NCBI GenBank assembly: GCA_018350325.1
Contig: JAEVLN010000006.1
Span: 2,618,693-2,682,692, forward strand
Source: Globodera rostochiensis
Taxonomy: Eukaryota; Nematoda; Chromadorea; Rhabditida; Heteroderidae
Length of the DNA: 64,000 bases
Reading direction: 5' to 3'
The position numbers and the translations under genes were made by a program. Under the pieces are notes generated by a model. That model was not told the origin of the DNA. It did not search any database and saw only the letters and a list, made by a program, of their open reading frames with translations. This document shows, piece after piece, positions 11,454-22,340 of this stretch (position 1 is its first letter; each line of letters starts with the position of its first letter).

Positions 11454-11756
11454 ATGTTTATTTGTGGCCTTTTTGACGGCGCCGATGTTTGCGAAAGGGC
11501 ATTTGCAAGTGCCAGCGGTAGAGAAAAACACCGCCAAAAAGCGCACACGCGCCAGGAGCGCGGCACTGATTTTGATTGCGAGTATGTGGCACTTTTTTGA
11601 AAATGCCAATAATTACATTAAAGTTTTTTGAAAAAGTTTTTCAATTTTTGTAGGCGCTGCCAGTATGGCGGCTTCTCCGAATTCTGGCTGTATCGGCACA
11701 TGCTTTCGAAGCATCGCCGTAGCCTGATCCCCGGTCTGGCAAACCGGGGACTGCCG
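11454..11756 (+). CDS. C2H2 zinc-finger protein (partial)
   Basis: Exon 11,454-11,581 starts at an ATG and ends phase 2 before GTATGT. Exon 11,654-11,756 follows TTTGTAG and ends before GTGAGT. Joined, they contain an irregular finger (cysteines at residues 4 and 13, then KHRQKAH) followed by a textbook finger with C-x2-C-x12-H-x4-H spacing (CERC, then RHMLSKH). The role would be nucleic-acid binding in the nucleus. The upstream start is simply the first ATG and may be internal. Possible downstream exons at about 11,896-12,140 extend the frame but are unproven. Confidence 0.6.
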
Positions 11757-11891
11757 GTGAGTTGAATTAATAAATTCTAAAATGTAAATAAATAATAACA
11801 ATGTATTAAATATGAGTTATTAATTATTCTCATATTTTTATTACAAATTTAACGAGTAAAAATCAGAAATGTGATTAATTAGCTTATTTTG

Positions 11892-12138
11892 AGCAAGCCG
11901 ACGCGTGGCGGGTCGGGCAGGCGCCAGGCCTGGTCACTGTCGCTGCCTGGTGGTAAGTTGCATGCAAGTGCAATAACAAAGAAATTGCGCTGAATTAAAT
12001 GGTGGAATAGTAAATTAGTGAAAATTCGATTAAGATGGAGGTGCAGCTCACGGACAAACAGCAACTGTCCGCGCCACCTCCCACCGGAAGCTGGCCGGCT
12101 TTGTGCCCATCGGCCCCTTTGCACCCGACGTTCTGGTG
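11892..12138 (+). CDS. Possible further exons of the zinc-finger gene
   Basis: A short piece (about 11,892-11,952, between AGCAAG and GTAAGT) and a second piece (about 12,032-12,135, with RKLAGFVPIGPFAPDVL, before GTGATA) can be read in compatible phase. They have no recognised domain. They may belong to the zinc-finger gene or to another broken gene. Confidence 0.25.
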
Positions 12139-12171
12139 ATAAAAATTTTGAGTCTAATTGCAAAGATTTGG

Positions 12172-12449
12172 GGGCTATCGGACATTTGGCACATTGGACA
12201 TTTGGCACACTGACATTTGGCACATCAGACATTTCGCACGTCGCGCGCACATTGAATAGTTCAAATTCGAATAAAAAACACTACCAATCGATTCCTCTCG
12301 TCGAGCTAAGTAAGAATTAGCAAAAAGTTTGTGCCGGGAGTTTGCAAGCTTTTATTGAATGAGTACGAAATTTATGTGTGAAACGTCCTTTTTCTCCTCA
12401 GCGTGCGAAATGTCCGTTTTTTCACTAGTGTGCCAAATGTCCGGACACC
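12172..12449. mobile_element. MITE with 8-bp target duplication AGATTTGG
   Basis: The ends contain inverted copies of CGGACATTTGGCAC, repeated two to three times at the left end. AGATTTGG flanks both sides exactly (12,164-12,171 and 12,450-12,457), as expected of hAT-type insertion. A partial second copy of its interior ('cgagctaag...aaagttt') follows at about 12,505-12,575. Confidence 0.75.
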
Positions 12450-12720
12450 AGATTTGGATAAACTATAGCGAACGGCCAATTATAAAACGGCACAAATTAT
12501 ATACCAATCGCTTTGTCTCGACGAGCTAAGCTAAAAAGGTCAAAAGTTAAGGAAAAAAGTTTGAACCGGTTTTTGAACCACTTAAACATGGCCAAAATGG
12601 ATATTTTTTGCCTAAATTCTGTGGCTTCCCGTGGACTAGCACAAATTTGGTGTATTCAAATTGAAAAGTTCAAAAACAAAAAAATTTTGTTCATCAAACT
12701 CCCAAATTTCATCCCAAGGC

Positions 12721-13128
12721 CGCCTACAACACGGCACGAACGCTTGCCGAGAACACGGTTGCCAGCCGTGTGCAATCTGGCTTCTTTGTTGGCAGCAACA
12801 TCGAAGTCAGATTCTACCCCAACTCAATGCCCCATTCTGGCACATCGACCGGGCTGACCTGCGCAACAGCACTGGTCTCCCTGGCGTTGAACATCCCAAC
12901 GCCCACCGATGTGGCCATGAGCGGGACCATTGACGTCCTCGGCAACATCACCGCCGTCGGCGAGGTCGCCACCAAAGTCCAGGCGGCGCAGGCAGCGGGC
13001 AAACGGCGAATCATTTTGCCGCTCGCCAACGAGGCCGAACTGGACATGTTTGGCGAAGTGTTGGAAGGGATTGAATTTTTTTATTTTTCGACATTTAATC
13101 AAGTTTTTGATTTGTTATTTGTTTAATG
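12721..13128 (+). pseudogene. Lon-type (S16) protease domain fragment
   Basis: From an AAG acceptor near 12,720 the frame reads the Lon proteolytic domain. It shows the helix before the active site, the serine loop as SGTSTGLTCATALVSLAL (family form DGPSAG), VAMSGTIDVLGNITAVGEV (family DVAMTGEI..RG..LPVGG), KVQAAQAAGKRRIILP and the ANEAEL segment. The catalytic Ser and Lys positions are kept, but the D and P of the loop are lost. The reading frame ends at 13,128 after intron-like AT-rich sequence. No ATPase domain is nearby. It is probably a fragment of a mitochondrial or peroxisomal Lon-like gene. I cannot exclude an exon of an intact divergent gene. Confidence 0.6.
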
Positions 13129-13282
13129 TTTATTTTTATTTTAAAAAATATCAAAATCACCCCTTTTTTTGAAAACTATGTATTGGAAAATGACAGCGGC
13201 CAAATCCTGCGCAAAAAAATGATTAAATCTCAGCAAAACACACAATGTATTGGGAAGGGAGACGATCGATTGTTTCTTTCAC

Positions 13283-14579
13283 TGATCACCCACGCCATTG
13301 CATGCACTAAAATTTGCTTGAACGGTGCGCAGTCCTGGCAGAAAATGAGGAGCAATGCCATTGAAGTGAGCGAAGAAGTTTGAAATCAGCGACGAAACTG
13401 TAATTTTACAAAAACATAAATTAAAAAAGGGCAGGAATTTAATAATCAATTGATATAATAAATCGAATTGGGATGAAAAACGAACGGCAAAACGCACCTG
13501 ATCAACCCCCTCCACCACCAAATTGGCCACCAGTTTTGCCTCTTTCTCTGCTCAGTTCTCTTCTTCGTTCATCGTGTGCCAAGCCAACCCGCTGTCCAAC
13601 CACACGCCCAATCACTTCAGTCACCACGTTGTCCAACTGATCGGCATCAAATGATAAGTCCTCCTGAAAAATTTAAAATTCTCACGCTGTTCGACTGATC
13701 AGAATCAAATGAAAGCCTGGGGCAAAAAATAATTAAAGAGGAAAAAAAATCCGTTTTCACTGATCAGCATCAAATAAGGAAGCCTTGAGAATAAAAGGAG
13801 TTTTAGTCCTACTGGTCAACACCAAATTTTAAAGCCCTAAAAAATGATCTGGTCGTATTTGAGTAAAAAAATCCCTGCGGGGACAAAAGAGTTTTTCACT
13901 TTCCAAACTGATCAGTAAATTCAAAGAAATCAGCATCAAATGTAAAGCCCTGCGGGGAATTTTTTTTGGAAAAATCATTTTTCCCGACACCCACGTTCTG
14001 TCCTTTGGGAAATCGATCAGTGCATATTCCATTCCCGCGTTGACTGCAATTGCGTTGTTCATCGGCAACGTCCACGGCGTTGTGGTCCAGAGACAAGGGC
14101 GTACACGTGAACCGGACGCGCTCGAGTGGGCACCAACGGTTCATCACCAACCCAACGGACATTGGCCAAATTAAAGTTGATAAGCTTAAGCCATTATTGA
14201 TTGAGTGATTCAAATAATGCTGACCCAAAAGCGGAAGTAAACCGCCATACTTTTGTGGGCCAAACAACTCCGACTCGGCCAGTGCCGTCCGTGAACTGGG
14301 AGACCTGTGAATGGAATACAGAGTAATCCAGTCAGTGTGCCATGGACCTATCGTAATCCCCAACAATCGAGAAAATAAAAATTTACAAATATTTTAAATG
14401 AAACACGGACCAATAGACGGGTTGAAATGCTCGTCGGACCAATCCTTTGTCGAACAGTTCAAGTTGCCGAGCAACATACGCCGCCTGGATAGTCAGGTAG
14501 GGCCGCGCAAAGTCGCCGATGCAGCCCCAGGCGAGAAAAGTGTCCATTTGGAGGCGTTGGCCACCTGTCGAGCGCTGTG
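13283..14579 (-). repeat. Right arm of large inverted repeat (IleRS segment)
   Basis: This is the reverse complement of 9,668-10,814 and the longer arm, without the two deletions. Outer flanks differ: the left flank reads into 'tttgatgctgaa' and the right into 'ttgttggtttgg'. No target duplication was found at either pair of edges. Confidence 0.9.
13988..14579 (-). pseudogene. IARS2: Isoleucyl-tRNA synthetase fragment, right copy
   Basis: On the minus strand, a block with FARPYLTIQAAYVARQLELF ends PVYW at 14,411 (donor GTCCGT). It joins in phase at 14,304 to SPSSRTALAESEL. Further on, a block reads RPCLWTTTPWTLPMNNAIAV and then EYALIDFPKDRTW, which is the signature IleRS 'WTTTPWTLP' region at the start of the editing-domain side. 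The frame is broken between the second and third blocks, and the catalytic HIGH and KMSKS regions are absent. The family is mitochondrial/bacterial-type IleRS, which charges tRNA-Ile. Confidence 0.8.
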
Positions 14580-14689
14580 CCAAACCAACAACGAATTGTC
14601 AGCGCCGGCGACAGCGGCGGAGGAAGTTGATGGCAAATTCACCTGCACTTGATCGGAGAAAAGGAAATTTTCTATTTGGGTCTTCACTT

Positions 14690-14960
14690 CTCTTTCCTTC
14701 GTTTCTGATCACTTCTCGTCTCACCATTCCTGATCACTACCCATGAAAAACATCTTTTTATTGGATTACTTCACCTCTTACTGATCACTTTATCCCCCCC
14801 CCCTTGCTCCGGCACCCATTCTATTCCTGATCACTCACTCACCCTCCGATCACTGCTCATCAGTTTCCCTATGTGCCGATCACTTTCGAAAAATTCACTT
14901 TCCTTTTCAGTTCCGATCACTTTTCCCCCTCTCTCACCACAACTGCTGTTGTTGATCAAT
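14690..14960. repeat. Cluster of TGATCAC words
   Basis: CTGATCACT/CCGATCACT recurs about ten times within C/T-rich sequence. Similar GATCAG-rich stretches lie at 49.2, 54.1 and 62.2 kb. No gene is recognised. Confidence 0.5.
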
Positions 14961-15384
14961 CTGTTGCAGTTGTTGTCGCTGTATTTTCAGCTCAATGGGG
15001 CAGCCCATGGCAGTCCCATCCGGGTCTGTAGCGAATGCGTTGGCCGAGCTGTACACGACTCCTCAGGATGAAATCCTTCAACAGTTTGTTGACCGCGTGC
15101 CCAATGTGCGGCTAAGAAGGCCGTCGAGCAGTACAAACTATATAAATTGACGAATAATAAGAAATTTAAAGCAAAAAAATCAATATTTGGTATGGCTTTT
15201 TTGTTTTTAACAATCAAAAATTTGAAAAAAAAGTCAATTCAGTCACAAAACTCTTCCAAAAAACAACAACTCACTAAAAGGGCTAAATTTAACCGGTCCA
15301 AAAAATGTTTCAGAATTTCTTTTCTATAAGAATTTTGAAAACCCCCAAAAAAATCTCTAAAAAATTGACCCGAATGGCTTAAAA

Positions 15385-15545
15385 GTAGGGTAGGTCCCGG
15401 GGGGGGGGGGGATCCCCGGTCAAACCGGGGACGGGGATACCGGGGACGGACAAACCGGGGATCCCCGTTTTCGGGGATGAGCAAACCGGGGAACGGGGAT
15501 CCCCGTACGGGGATGGGCAAAATCCATTTTTAGGGGTGCATTTTT
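15385..15545. repeat. 'GGGGATCCCCGG' palindromic-word array
   Basis: Self-complementary words such as CCGGGGATCCCCG are repeated next to a poly-G run. The same kind of array occurs at 16,290-16,430, where the sense is reversed. Together they flank 15.5-16.3 kb like inverted ends of one element. Confidence 0.6.
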
Positions 15546-15654
15546 GAAAAAATGCAATTTTTTGGGGGACTCTTTTTTTTAAATCGAAATTTCTTCAAAT
15601 TAAAGTGCACCCCTAAGAAAAGGCTTTTTTATAGCAAATATGACTACAAAGATT

Positions 15655-16025
15655 ATTTTTTGCGGAGGAGAGCCCGACGGTGCCGACAGGCGCCGTCGGG
15701 AAAATTTTTGGAGTTTGGTAAAGAAATTTCACCAAAATTTTGGCAAAATTAATATGTTTGCTTCAAAATTTCGGAAATTTTCAAAAAAAATGCTTTAGGT
15801 AAGAGTAGCGGATGTCCGGCGGTGCCGACAGGCGCCGCCGGAAAAAATTTGAATTTTTGACTCAATTTGATAGGAGATTTCAACTTAGAGTCGGTAATTT
15901 TATGATGCTTTTTAGGAATGGGCGAGGTAGGGAAATTTTTTTGAATATTTAAAAATTCAGAGAAAAAAACTGATTTACGTAAAAGTGGAGGATGCCCGGA
16001 GGTACCGACAGGCTGTCGGAGAAAT
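15655..16025. repeat. GC-hairpin interspersed element (three copies of the core)
   Basis: Cores related to CGGTGCCGACAGGCGCCG lie at about 15,677, 15,821 and 15,998, each followed by AT-rich sequence with 'aaaatttttga'. This is the same family as 21.35-21.98 kb. No gene is seen. Confidence 0.6.
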
Positions 16026-16096
16026 TTTACTAAAATATTATTTTAGTGGGGGAGCACACGCGACAGGAACAAAATAAATTTAAAAAACAGCTTGCA

Positions 16097-16172
16097 CTCA
16101 AGCGGGTCCGAACCCAGGCCGCAACATAAGAATTGCGGGAAGACAAACCAATAAGACACCAATTCACTTGAG
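16097..16172 (-). tRNA. tRNA-like sequence (76 nt), probable pseudogene or SINE head
   Basis: On the minus strand the ends pair as an 8-bp stem (CTCAAGTG with CGCTTGAG). A CCGCAA/TTGCGG stem sits at the anticodon-arm position. The T arm holds GGGTTCGGACCC, a near-consensus B box. The central loop is 8 nt rather than 7, and the A box is degenerate, so I do not assign an anticodon. Length and layout still fit a tRNA-derived unit. Confidence 0.4.
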
Positions 16173-17020
16173 CGGACTCACCTAAAAGGATTGAAATCTT
16201 TTGTAAAAGCACATCTCAACCAAAATTCAAACAGTAAATCAATATAATTATTAAAAATGCCTGATGTGATGGCCATCTTTAGGGGTGCATTTTCATCCCC
16301 GCCCCCCCCCCCGGGGATGAGGACCGGGGATCCCCGTTTTCGGGGATGGACAAACCGGGGAACGGGGACGGGGATGAGAATGGCCGGGGATCCCCGGTTT
16401 TCCCCGTCCCCCCCCCCCGGACCTACCCTACTTAAAAGGCATTCAGACCTTGGACCTGTACAATAAAGAATATTAAGTCACATCAGTAGAAAAAGAAAAA
16501 ATCAGGAATATTTTTTAGGTGTGTAAATATAAAAATTTGTTGAAAATTCAGAAAAATTTGTTTTAAAAAATATTCGAAAATTTATTTTTAATTAATGGGG
16601 TTGGCTAAAAATTCAATTTAAAAATAAAAAGCAAACCTCGGAACTTTAAAACGTCAGGGGGGGGGGGGGTATTAGTTTACGGGCAGTGGTGCAGAACTGG
16701 GAACCTTATAGTTAGAGAAAGACAAGATAATACGGGTCCTCCTCTCTGGTAAAATATCAACTCGTTCCCCACCAACGAAGCCTTCCCTTTCTATCGACTC
16801 GTTCCCTTGATTAAATGACAACAAAACCTCAAATTGTCGAATTCAGGTCCGGGGTTCGAAACCGGGCCAAAATAAAAATCCTAGTGCCCCAAAAACCCCG
16901 AGCATTAAAAAGAATTTTGTTTTTAAAAGAAGTGATTTTATTCACAAAATTGTTCGATTGAAATTCAAAACTTTCCAAAAATAATTTAGGCAAATCATTT
17001 AAAAAGCACAAACTTACAAC

Positions 17021-17212
17021 TTCGGGGGGTTTTTGGGGTCGTAGAATCCGAGTCCGACCTCCATTTTGACCAATTCCGAACCCGGACCCGAATTCGAATA
17101 TTTTATGCAATAAAATTAATTTTTAGAAAATTTTGAATTTTCAAAAAATTGTTCAAACCTTGAAAATAGGTCGAAACAAAGGTCGTCGGATTCTACGCCC
17201 TCGAAAACCCCC
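17021..17212. repeat. Inverted pair of the GGAGGTCAGATTCGG family
   Basis: The left half reads 'ggggtcgtagaatccgag...gacctccattttgacc...gaacccgga' and the right half is a degraded reverse complement ending 'ggattctacgccctcgaaaacc'. A full element of this kind is best seen at 46,884-47,250. Confidence 0.6.
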
Positions 17213-17705
17213 AGAAACACACTTTTTTGACTTTGAACACTTTTTCATTTTTTTCAAAAAATGGGGGGCAACAAACTAACACTATTACCAAAAAATGAAG
17301 AAAACTTTAAAATTGACAATAATAAATCAATACAAAAAATGGTCAACAATACACAAATACTACCTAGGTACTCACCAGAAAGACAGATTGAATGGAGGGG
17401 GGACGGCGGGGGAAAAGATGGACAGTGGAAATGGGGTCAGGTGACGAAAGGCCAAATACAAATTGAAAATGGGATCATTTTCCCTCAACAAAAAGGGACG
17501 GATTGAAATTGGTCGAAATGGAGGTCAGATTCGGACTCTATGGACCTCGAATACCCCTAAAAAAATCTTTTTTTGGACTTACAAATTTGTTTTCGAGCCG
17601 GGGTCAGGGTTGCGATTTTGCCCCGGAAACGTGGGATTTACCACGTTTTGGAGTTTTTTCCACGGTTTTTCCACGGTTTTGCCCCGAATGGACGGTGCCA
17701 TATGA

Positions 17706-18842
17706 TTTCGACACTGATTGATTTCGACACTGAAGGAATTCGACACTGGATTTCGACACTGATGGTTTTCGACACTGATGGATTTCGACACTGAACTATT
17801 TTGTTTTTTTTCACTGTTTTCCTATGATTTCGACACTGATGAATTTCGACAAACTTTGATTTCGACACTGAACCAAAATTTTAAAAATATTTAAAGTTTT
17901 TGCGAATATTATAATGTTAATTAAGTAGAAATCAATCAAAAATGCAGAAGATAGTCCCACACACGAAGAAAAACAAGGTTAAACGATTTTGAAAACCGAT
18001 TGTTGAAAATTTTGAAATTTTAACTTAGGAAGTTACGCTCTGGCACTGTGTATTGTCAAAGTTTTCAAAGAAAATGGATTTATTTAAATGCGCACATCAT
18101 TTATTTTTGTTTCTCAATATTTAACCTAGAGCAAATTTGCGGGTTGTTAAAGTGAATTCGGCTTAGAAGACAATCATAAATGCAGATGAGAGGCTCAAGC
18201 ACGAAGATAAACAAGAGGATCGCGATTTTCAAAAGCCTGGACAAGAGCATTTAGATTGTTGTCCTGTCGAATAAATGTTGGTTTTCTTTTTTCGTGAGGA
18301 CCTCGAATCCCATTTGCGGGCGCCAACTGGTAATCAATGATTCTGCCTTCCCACATTGTATCTTCCTCTATCATTTTCCTGGCAAATGAACTGAGCCTCT
18401 GGTTCCCCCTCAAATGGACGTTCCATGTAGCGTGCCAGCCTTCAACCGAATTGTTGGTTCTACAAAGGCCTTCAGTCACTCTGTCGACCATATTCCACAA
18501 CGGAATAGGAAAGAGCGCATCGCGATGTTCCAAATTCATGGCTTCAATACGCCCGCGTATCCATCCATCAGCAGCACCCCCCATATTTTCCCCATTCTGA
18601 TCAAAAATAGGAGCTTCATCTTCAGCAATGTGCCGTGGACCAATCCACGTGTTTACGAAATACATGATCAGTTCTAAAATGCCCAAAACATGCAGCTTTG
18701 CATTTTCCCTTTACCCTGAAGTTCATTTGTTGGCTCCAAGGTCGAAAATAGAAGGCAGAAATAGTTATACACAAATTCTTGGCGCACAAATGCTAGTGCC
18801 TACAGGCGAGGGAGATAAAAGCATTTAACATTAAATTTGTGA
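17706..18842. mobile_element. Left 1,137-bp terminal inverted repeat of a MULE-like element
   Basis: Its reverse complement is 19,198-20,334. Both arms are exactly 1,137 bp with no net indel and very few substitutions, so the inversion or conversion is recent. The outer 190 bp contain seven or eight copies of TTTCGACACTGA. On the minus strand (18,686-18,195) it carries the same C-terminal transposase segment as the right arm, but with a premature TGA at 18,195-18,197. Confidence 0.9.
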
Positions 18843-18845
18843 GCC

Positions 18846-19866
18846 TTGCGCTTATGGAATTCTGCCCAATAAAACACAAGCATCATACGCCCACTTTTTT
18901 GAGGCAATCAGAATCAGCATTGGAAACAACTGGTCGCCTGTCAGAATTATGAGCTACTTCGAGTCTTCAGCAATTAGTGCAGCCGGCGTTGTATTTCCCA
19001 ATGCCATTAGGAGTGGATGTCTTTTCCATTTCGGGCAAGCGCTCTATAGGCGTTTGCAACGTCTTCCCAATTTGCATACCCAATACCTCCAAAATGGAAA
19101 CTTCCGAACGAGCATTCGATCCCTGCAGGTTGAGTTGGAAAAGAGTCAACAGTTTAAATAAATATTAAATGAATCTCTTAAAATTTATTATGAAAAATCA
19201 CAAATTTAATGTTAAATGCTTTTATCTCCCTCGTCTGTAGGCACTAGCATTTGTGCGCCAAGAATTTGTGTATAACTATTTCTGCCTTCTATTTTCGACC
19301 TTGGAGCCAACAAATGAACTTCAGGGTAAAGGGAAAATGCAAAGCTGCATGTTTTGGGCATTTTAGAACTGATCATGTATTTCGTAAACACGTGGATTGG
19401 TCCACGGCACATTGCTGAAGATGAAGCTCCTATTTTTGATCAGAATGGGGAAAATATGGGGGGTGCTGCTGATGGATGGATACGCGGGCGTATTGAAGCC
19501 ATGAATTTGGAACATCGCGATGCGCTCTTTCCTATTCCGTTGTGGAATATGGTCGACAGAGTGACTGAAGGCCTTTGTAGAACCAACAATTCGGTTGAAG
19601 GCTGGCACGCTACATGGAACGTCCATTTGAGGGGGAACCAGAGGCTCAGTTCATTTGCCAGGAAAATGATAGAGGAAGATACAATGTGGGAAGGCAGAAT
19701 CATTGATTACCAGTTGGCGCCCGCAAATGGGATTCGAGGTCCTCACGAAAAAAGAAAACCAACATTTATTCGACAGGACAACAATCTAAATGCTCTTGTC
19801 CAGGCTTTTGAAAATCGCGATCCTCTTGTTTATCTTCGTGCTTGTGCCTCTCATCTGCATTTATGA
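18846..19866 (+). pseudogene. MULE-type transposase remnant
   Basis: The plus-strand piece in the spacer (about 18,850-19,130) reads YGILPNKTQASYAHFFEAI and then FESSAISAAGVVFPNA and GCLFHFGQALYRRLQ. These are the MULE signatures 'LPNKTQ', 'DFE.A', 'FP.A' and 'GC.FHF.Q'. The Asp of the DFE motif is replaced by Tyr (MSYFE). The C-terminal piece, in the right arm (19,354-19,866), has RTNNSVEGWHATWN, matching the conserved 'NN.VEGWH' region. The N-terminal part with the first catalytic Asp is absent, replaced by the left arm. The element therefore cannot encode an active transposase. Confidence 0.85.
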
Positions 19867-20334
19867 TTGTCTTCTAAGCCGAATTCACTTTAACAACCCG
19901 CAAATTTGCTCTAGGTTAAATATTGAGAAACAAAAATAAATGATGTGCGCATTTAAATAAATCCATTTTCTTTGAAAACTTTGACAATACACAGTGCCAG
20001 AGCGTAACTTCCTAAGTTAAAATTTCAAAATTTTCAACAATCGGTTTTCAAAATCGTTTAACCTTGTTTTTCTTCGTGTGTGGGACTATCTTCTGCATTT
20101 TTGATTGATTTCTACTTAATTAACATTATAATATTCGCAAAAACTTTAAATATTTTTAAAATTTTGGTTCAGTGTCGAAATCAAAGTTTGTCGAAATTCA
20201 TCAGTGTCGAAATCATAGGAAAACAGTGAAAAAAAACAAAATAGTTCAGTGTCGAAATCCATCAGTGTCGAAAACCATCAGTGTCGAAATCCAGTGTCGA
20301 ATTCCTTCAGTGTCGAAATCAATCAGTGTCGAAA
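19198..20334. mobile_element. Right 1,137-bp terminal inverted repeat of the MULE-like element
   Basis: This is the mirror of 17,706-18,842 about a 355-bp spacer. Its outer end has the same TCAGTGTCGAAAT repeats. I could not find a 9-11-bp target duplication in the bases next to the two ends. Confidence 0.9.
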
Positions 20335-20722
20335 ACCCCAGACACCGAATGGACTTTCTCTCAATTTATTGCATATATTTTAAAAAATTGTAAACATTTC
20401 ACCAATATTTGGACCAATTTTCCATTAAATTCAGATATTTATTTACACACCTAAAAAATATACATGATTTTTTTCTGATTTTTCAGCCGGTATTCCTGAT
20501 TTTTCGGTTTGACAGGTGGCTTCCCTGATGCTTAAAATGGTGAAAAGTAGTGATAAATATGTTATTTAATGATCGTTCGAGCAATTTTATATTAAATTGA
20601 AGGCTTAAAAAAATTTTCCACGTTTTTGTGTTTTGCCGATCGCATCCCTGCTGGTCGGGGTCTAAAAAACAAGGTAACGAGTCGATACCAAGACTGAACT
20701 GTTCGGCCCCGCGATAGCCAAC

Positions 20723-20999
20723 CTTTGGCCTCCATCTTCTCTAACATCTCTCTCATCGTCTCTTCTATTTGTTGTGACTCTCTGACTGCTTTCTCCGCTC
20801 TCTCTGTCTGCTGCTTCATCCAGTCGTTGTCTTTCTCCCACTCTTTATCCATCTCTCTGCATTCCCTCAGGGCTTCTTTGGCCAGTTTCATTTCCCCGAG
20901 GGCTTCCGCCTCCGTGACTGCAAATTCTTTCCGTACTTTCGCTAATTCATTTTCACTTTTGTTCATTTCCATTTTCAGATCATCCACCGGAAGGAGAAG
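20723..20999 (-). CDS. Coiled-coil exon (unrecognised protein)
   Basis: This minus-strand exon lies between CTTTAAG and a weak GTTGGC donor. It encodes about 92 residues of Glu/Lys-rich heptads (for example ENELAKVRKEFAVTEAEALG and TMREMLEKMEAKG) with no proline or glycine breaks. No start codon or further exon is convincing nearby, so it is either one exon of a long gene or a fragment carried by repeats. A structural coiled coil is the only inference I make. Confidence 0.5.
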
Positions 21000-21348
21000 C
21001 TTAAAGAAAACAAAAAAATTTTTCGTTTTATAAACTAAATACTCTTTCTTATTCATTTGGGTCAATGTGTCCCAATTTCGACAATCTGTCTAAAATGATG
21101 CATTTTCTCTAATTAAAAATTGTTGAAAACATGCTTCCTGACAGGGTTGGTTGGCGGTTTCAAACAGAACCGAAACCCTTGAGAAATTTGGGTTTAACCG
21201 AGAAAGTCACAGAAACCGTCAACCCGAGTCTTGCCTGACCAGTGCAAACATCGCCATTTGATGCACGGATTATGTATAAAGCGCATATTTAAGCTTATCT
21301 CTATCATTTGTTTTATCTTTTTATTTATTATTCTTTCGCCCTTCCCCC

Positions 21349-21977
21349 AGGCACGTATTTTGGGGGGGGGGGGGTACGAGGGGTCACGTACCCCCCCCCC
21401 CCCCCAAAGAGAAATTTTTGGGGGAAAAAACAATAGGGGGGACCCTTTTGATTTACAAAATTCGTAATTTTTGGACCAACTTTCTTAACAAATTGAGCCA
21501 AAAATCCCAAAATTTTTCTCGGCGGCGCCTGTCGGCACCGCCGACCTTCCCAAAACCCAAAAATTGTAAAAATTCTGACAAATTTCTTCACAAATGCGTT
21601 AAAATCCATGAAAATTTTTCCCGACGGCGCCTATCGGCACCGTCGGACCATTCCCATTTTTTAAAGCTTCAAAAAAAAGCCGTATTTTAAAATTTTGGTT
21701 GCTAATCCCTTAACAAAATTGGGTCAAAAATTCAAAATTTTCTCGGCGGCGCCTATCGGCACCGCCGACCCGTCCCCAGAAGTAAAGCAGAATTCTCAAA
21801 AAGAAAATTTGCATTTTTGGGAATTGCTTAAATGCAATAAAAAGGGGAAAATACACCCCCTAAAAACAAAAATTTTCGGAAAAAATTGCTTAAGAAAAAT
21901 GCAATAAAACCCAAAAATGCACCCCTAAAAATCGACTTTTTTTCGGTACCCCCTCCAAAGCAAAATCCTAAATACGT
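21349..21977. mobile_element. MITE-like element with AGGCACGTATTT ends
   Basis: The left end GGCACGTATTT and the right end AAATACGTGCC are inverted copies. Inside are three tandem segments, each ending in the CGGCGGCGCC-TNTC-GGCACCGCCG hairpin (about 21,521, 21,624 and 21,746), plus G/C homopolymers. A related end 'aggcacgtagccaggg' starts the copy at 33,051. Confidence 0.75.
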
Positions 21978-22290
21978 GCCTGCCTTCCCCCCCCCCAAAA
22001 AAAAAGAAAATTCGTTTTTCTTTAAACGACAACTTATTTTTTAAAAAATTAAAACACCTTATCTTGCTTCTGGACCCGCCCGAAAAATAATTCATTTCCC
22101 CCATTTTCAGAAAAAAACGAAAATGGTTAAAAATCTGAAAAATATTTCTTTTTTTTTGGAAGCTTCAATGAGAAGCTGACGTCAAAACAATGAATTTGTC
22201 ACCAATTTGATGGGAAAGAAGTTATTGCCATCATTCATCATTTTCTATCTAATAGCGTTTACGCTTTTCGTATTTTGTCCCTATAATTCT

Positions 22291-22300
22291 ATTTTTGCAG
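22291..22300 (+). promoter_or_regulatory. Candidate trans-splice or 5' UTR splice acceptor
   Basis: ATTTTTGCAG lies 40 bases before the ATG of the F-box-like gene and fits the nematode 3' splice-site consensus. It could accept a spliced leader or be a 5' UTR intron end. Confidence 0.4.
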
Positions 22301-22340
22301 CAGTTTTTGAAGTGGAATATTTATTTGGAATTGTTAACAA

